Origin: Desulfuromonadaceae bacterium
Lineage (GTDB): Bacteria > Desulfobacterota > Desulfuromonadia > Desulfuromonadales > Geopsychrobacteraceae
Direction: 5' to 3'
Assembly (NCBI GenBank): GCA_030639985.1
Contig: DAOWKG010000199.1
Coordinates: 1 to 14,763 of the forward strand
Length of the DNA stretch: 14,763 nt
Both the position numbers and the translations under genes were made by a program. A model generated the notes under the pieces. That model was not told where the DNA came from. It did no database searches and was given only the letters and a program-made list of their open reading frames with translations. Every line of letters starts with the position of its first letter. Within the stretch, counting starts at the first letter, position 1. Positions 12,925 through 14,763 of the stretch are shown one piece after another.

Positions 12925-13470
12925 TTACCCCTGACCAGCGGTTAAGTAGGCGTAGATCAACTCATCCAGACTTGGTTCATTGCTGATCTTGTGTGACTTG
13001 AATTTATCGATAATCGGCTCTTCAACTATGATTGTCGGCTCTACCTGGATTGCCGCTTCTACCGGAGATTTAACTTCGGCTGGTTCTACTACTGGCTCTG
13101 GTTCAGCCACTAGCTTCGATGCTGATTCAGGGACAGATTTCGCCTCCGGCTGAAGTGGTGGTGTCTGTGCAGCAGACTGAATGGCCGGTGCTGCCAGAGA
13201 GATTCCAAGGGCAACAATCCGCTCGTCAAACTCACCCTTAGTCAAACGCCGCAACATCCCCTTATGTTGCTCCTTCGCTAACTCTTCTACCACTTTATCC
13301 AGATCGTCTACTTTGAGAATATCAGCATAGGTGGTCTTTTGTGATGAAATGATAATGCCACCATTATAGAGTAATGTTATCAATTGCGGTTTTTTTATCC
13401 CGCTATCCTCGGTCTGCACATGAAAACCGCTGCCGCGATAGGTTATATTATGATTAAATCCAACAATCAT
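12925..13470 (-). CDS. Conserved deltaproteobacterial protein with Pro/Glu-rich tail
   Basis: 181 aa, no signal peptide. Residues 1-85 form a compact conserved part (MIVGFNHNITYRGSGFHVQ, then TEDSG, LITLLYNGGIIISSQKTTYAD, and QHKGMLRRLTKGEFD) that I recall from uncharacterised Geobacter- and myxobacteria-type proteins. Residues about 95-160 are a low-complexity linker rich in Pro, Glu and Val (EPEPVVEPAEVKSPVE). The end, SLDELIYAYL, is a short amphipathic segment. AGGAG lies five bases before the ATG. Third on the murI strand, 84 bases after gerM. Function unknown; the layout suggests an adaptor with a tail motif. Confidence 0.75.
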   Translation of the reverse strand: MIVGFNHNITYRGSGFHVQTEDSGIKKPQLITLLYNGGIIISSQKTTYADILKVDDLDKVVEELAKEQHKGMLRRLTKGEFDERIVALGISLAAPAIQSAAQTPPLQPEAKSVPESASKLVAEPEPVVEPAEVKSPVEAAIQVEPTIIVEEPIIDKFKSHKISNEPSLDELIYAYLTAGQG

Positions 13471-13554
13471 TGTAGCTCCTCAAACAACATTGATGGCGGC
13501 ACAAAAAAACCAGCCTACGACGATACCGGACATAAAATTTTGCTTAAACATTTC

Positions 13555-14196
13555 TCAATCTTTATTGGCATTCTGCAGAATCTGATCAATCGACAGTTCC
13601 AGCTTACCATCAATGGGCGAATCTGTAACTCCCGAAACTGGCGGATGCCCGAAACTAAAATCGGCATAGATGGGTTGATCAATGCGCACATGCCCCTTCA
13701 ACGTTTGCAACGCTTCACCCTCAATCAATATCTGTAATTGGCGCAGATAGGGGAAATTTTCGTTCAAACTGTTAGCCAGGCTGTAAATTGAAAATAATTC
13801 AGTTGAACTGCCGCCAGGGTGAAAATCAACCAACTGGCGAGAAAAATTGACCCGCACCAGATCATTCTCAACCTCGACCCCTAGAACCTTAGTCTCCTTC
13901 GGCAGCACCGAAATATTTTCGTGCCGGGAACCAGCAATTAGACCATCCAGAAGGTTGCGAATACAATCAATATCTTCATCACAAATGGGGATTTCAAAAG
14001 TCTCAGTGATCAGGTAATCACCGGTCGGAGCAGTAAAATAAAGTTGGATTTCCCACGTCGGTTTTACTTCAGCAACAACAACATGAACCTCCTCGGTCTC
14101 ATCCTGCTGTTGCTGAAAAAACCAACTGGCACCATACCCAAAAATAATTCCCAGCAGTAAAACTCCGAGCAGTCCAAATACTATTTTTTTCATCAT
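13555..14196 (-). CDS. GerM-domain protein, membrane anchored
   Basis: 213 aa. Residues about 4-27 are one membrane helix (IVFGLLGVLLLGIIFGYGA), then a linker and a GerM domain (about 50-185): IQLYFTAPTGDYLI, a region near CIRNLLDGLIAGS, ETKVLGVEVENDLVRVNFS and LANSLNENFPYLRQLQILIE. GerM domains occur in envelope proteins linked to spore or peptidoglycan processes; in non-sporulating bacteria the role is unknown, but the position next to murI suggests the cell wall. ATG 14196 and 14193 are both possible; GAGGG is better spaced for 14193. Seventeen bases after murI, so one operon. Confidence 0.85.
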   Translation of the reverse strand: MMKKIVFGLLGVLLLGIIFGYGASWFFQQQQDETEEVHVVVAEVKPTWEIQLYFTAPTGDYLITETFEIPICDEDIDCIRNLLDGLIAGSRHENISVLPKETKVLGVEVENDLVRVNFSRQLVDFHPGGSSTELFSIYSLANSLNENFPYLRQLQILIEGEALQTLKGHVRIDQPIYADFSFGHPPVSGVTDSPIDGKLELSIDQILQNANKD

Positions 14197-14212
14197 GCCC
14201 TCGTTGACACTA

Positions 14213-14763
14213 TCAATCTATTGCTACCTGCTTAACCAATCCCAGGCTAGTTCCTAAAAAAGCTTCCCCAATCCGTTCAAAACGGGTCGGTACATCGGTC
14301 ACAAAAAATGCTCTGTCCCCATGCGCTTGCTTATTATCCAACCCTTGCTGAAAGATTAATTGCTGTACCGATTTTGCCGTTTCAGCCGCCGAATCTACCA
14401 AATCAACCCCACTTCCAAGCACTTTTATTAAAGTATTTCGCAACAACGGATAGTGAGTACAGCCGAGCACGATGGTATCAATCTGGGCTGCCTGCAATGG
14501 CTGTAGATATTCTGCTGCAGTCAATCTGGCAATTTCATGCTCCGCCCACCCCGCTTCTACCAATGGGACAAATAATGGACAAGGGGTAGAAAAAATTTGC
14601 GCTTGCGGCAACAACAAATTGATTGCTTCGGGATAACGATTACTATTAATCGTTGCTTCGGTACCAATAACCCCAATCCGCTGATTCTCACTTTTGGCAG
14701 CGCGCTTGGCACCGGGCTCTATCACCCCGATCACCGGCAGCTGGAAGCGTTGCCGCAAACCAG
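14213..14763 (-). CDS. murI: Glutamate racemase, C-terminal part (cut by window end)
   Basis: About 183 residues visible; the frame runs out of the window, so the N-terminal third with the first catalytic Cys is missing. Visible signatures: VIGVIEPGA, IGVIGTEATINSNRYPEAI, the second catalytic Cys in VLGCTHYPLL, and VDLVDSAAETA. MurI interconverts L- and D-glutamate for peptidoglycan. The apparent start TTG at 14758 is an internal Leu codon, not a start. Confidence 0.93.
   Translation of the reverse strand, partial: GLRQRFQLPVIGVIEPGAKRAAKSENQRIGVIGTEATINSNRYPEAINLLLPQAQIFSTPCPLFVPLVEAGWAEHEIARLTAAEYLQPLQAAQIDTIVLGCTHYPLLRNTLIKVLGSGVDLVDSAAETAKSVQQLIFQQGLDNKQAHGDRAFFVTDVPTRFERIGEAFLGTSLGLVKQVAID

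Noticed and set aside
1..14763. CRISPR arrays, tRNA, rRNA or insertion-sequence transposases
   Set aside because: Looked for regularly spaced repeats, tRNA-like folds and transposase motifs; none seen apart from the repeat-like elements listed.

Overview
The window reads as chromosomal DNA of a Gram-negative bacterium, most likely a deltaproteobacterium of the Desulfuromonas/Geobacter/Pelobacter type. The reasons are a signal-peptide-bearing OmpF-like/LbtU-type outer-membrane porin, a Crp/Fnr regulator, an Rrf2 regulator upstream of larE, and a glutamate racemase gene followed by a GerM-domain gene. The taxonomic call is inference from gene content and order.

Layout. (1) 1-1339, plus strand: two small exported proteins. 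The first resembles NikL-type and the second NikM/NikK-type (DUF4198) periplasmic components of metal uptake. Between them lies a long, almost perfect RNA foldback. (2) 1471-2887, minus strand: a two-gene unit encoding a DUF3793 protein and a Crp/Fnr-family regulator behind a Fur-box-like promoter. The DUF3793 frame carries an in-frame TGA where family members have a conserved Trp; the frame continues for 40 family-like codons and ends one base before the regulator start. (3) 3097-5590: an LbtU-type porin (minus) divergent from an MFS transporter (plus), with a perfect TGTGA-N6-TCACA operator between them placed for class II activation of the porin. (4) 5606-6433: a CvfB-like S1 RNA-binding protein. 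(5) 6436-6900: a non-coding, hairpin-rich repeat-like element, followed by a membrane-anchored alpha/beta hydrolase and a short REP-like hairpin. (6) 7833-9213, minus strand: an RlmI/RlmK-type methyltransferase and a hot-dog thioesterase. (7) 9539-12913, plus strand: a probable five-gene operon (Rrf2 regulator, larE, a four-TM protein, a secreted SNase-type nuclease, an MscS channel) behind a near-consensus sigma70 promoter. (8) 12925-14763, minus strand: murI (cut by the window end), a GerM lipoprotein-like/membrane protein and a conserved protein with a Pro/Glu-rich tail.

How it may work together. The left 5.6 kb looks like a metal (iron and possibly nickel) acquisition region: Fur-like control of DUF3793 and the regulator, a regulator whose recognition helix (RETxSR) fits the TGTGA half-site in front of the porin, and a porin/MFS pair that could move a siderophore across both membranes without TonB. 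The right half is mostly housekeeping. The points most worth checking are the in-frame TGA in DUF3793, the 108-nt foldback between the two exported metal-protein genes, and the regulator-operator-porin circuit.
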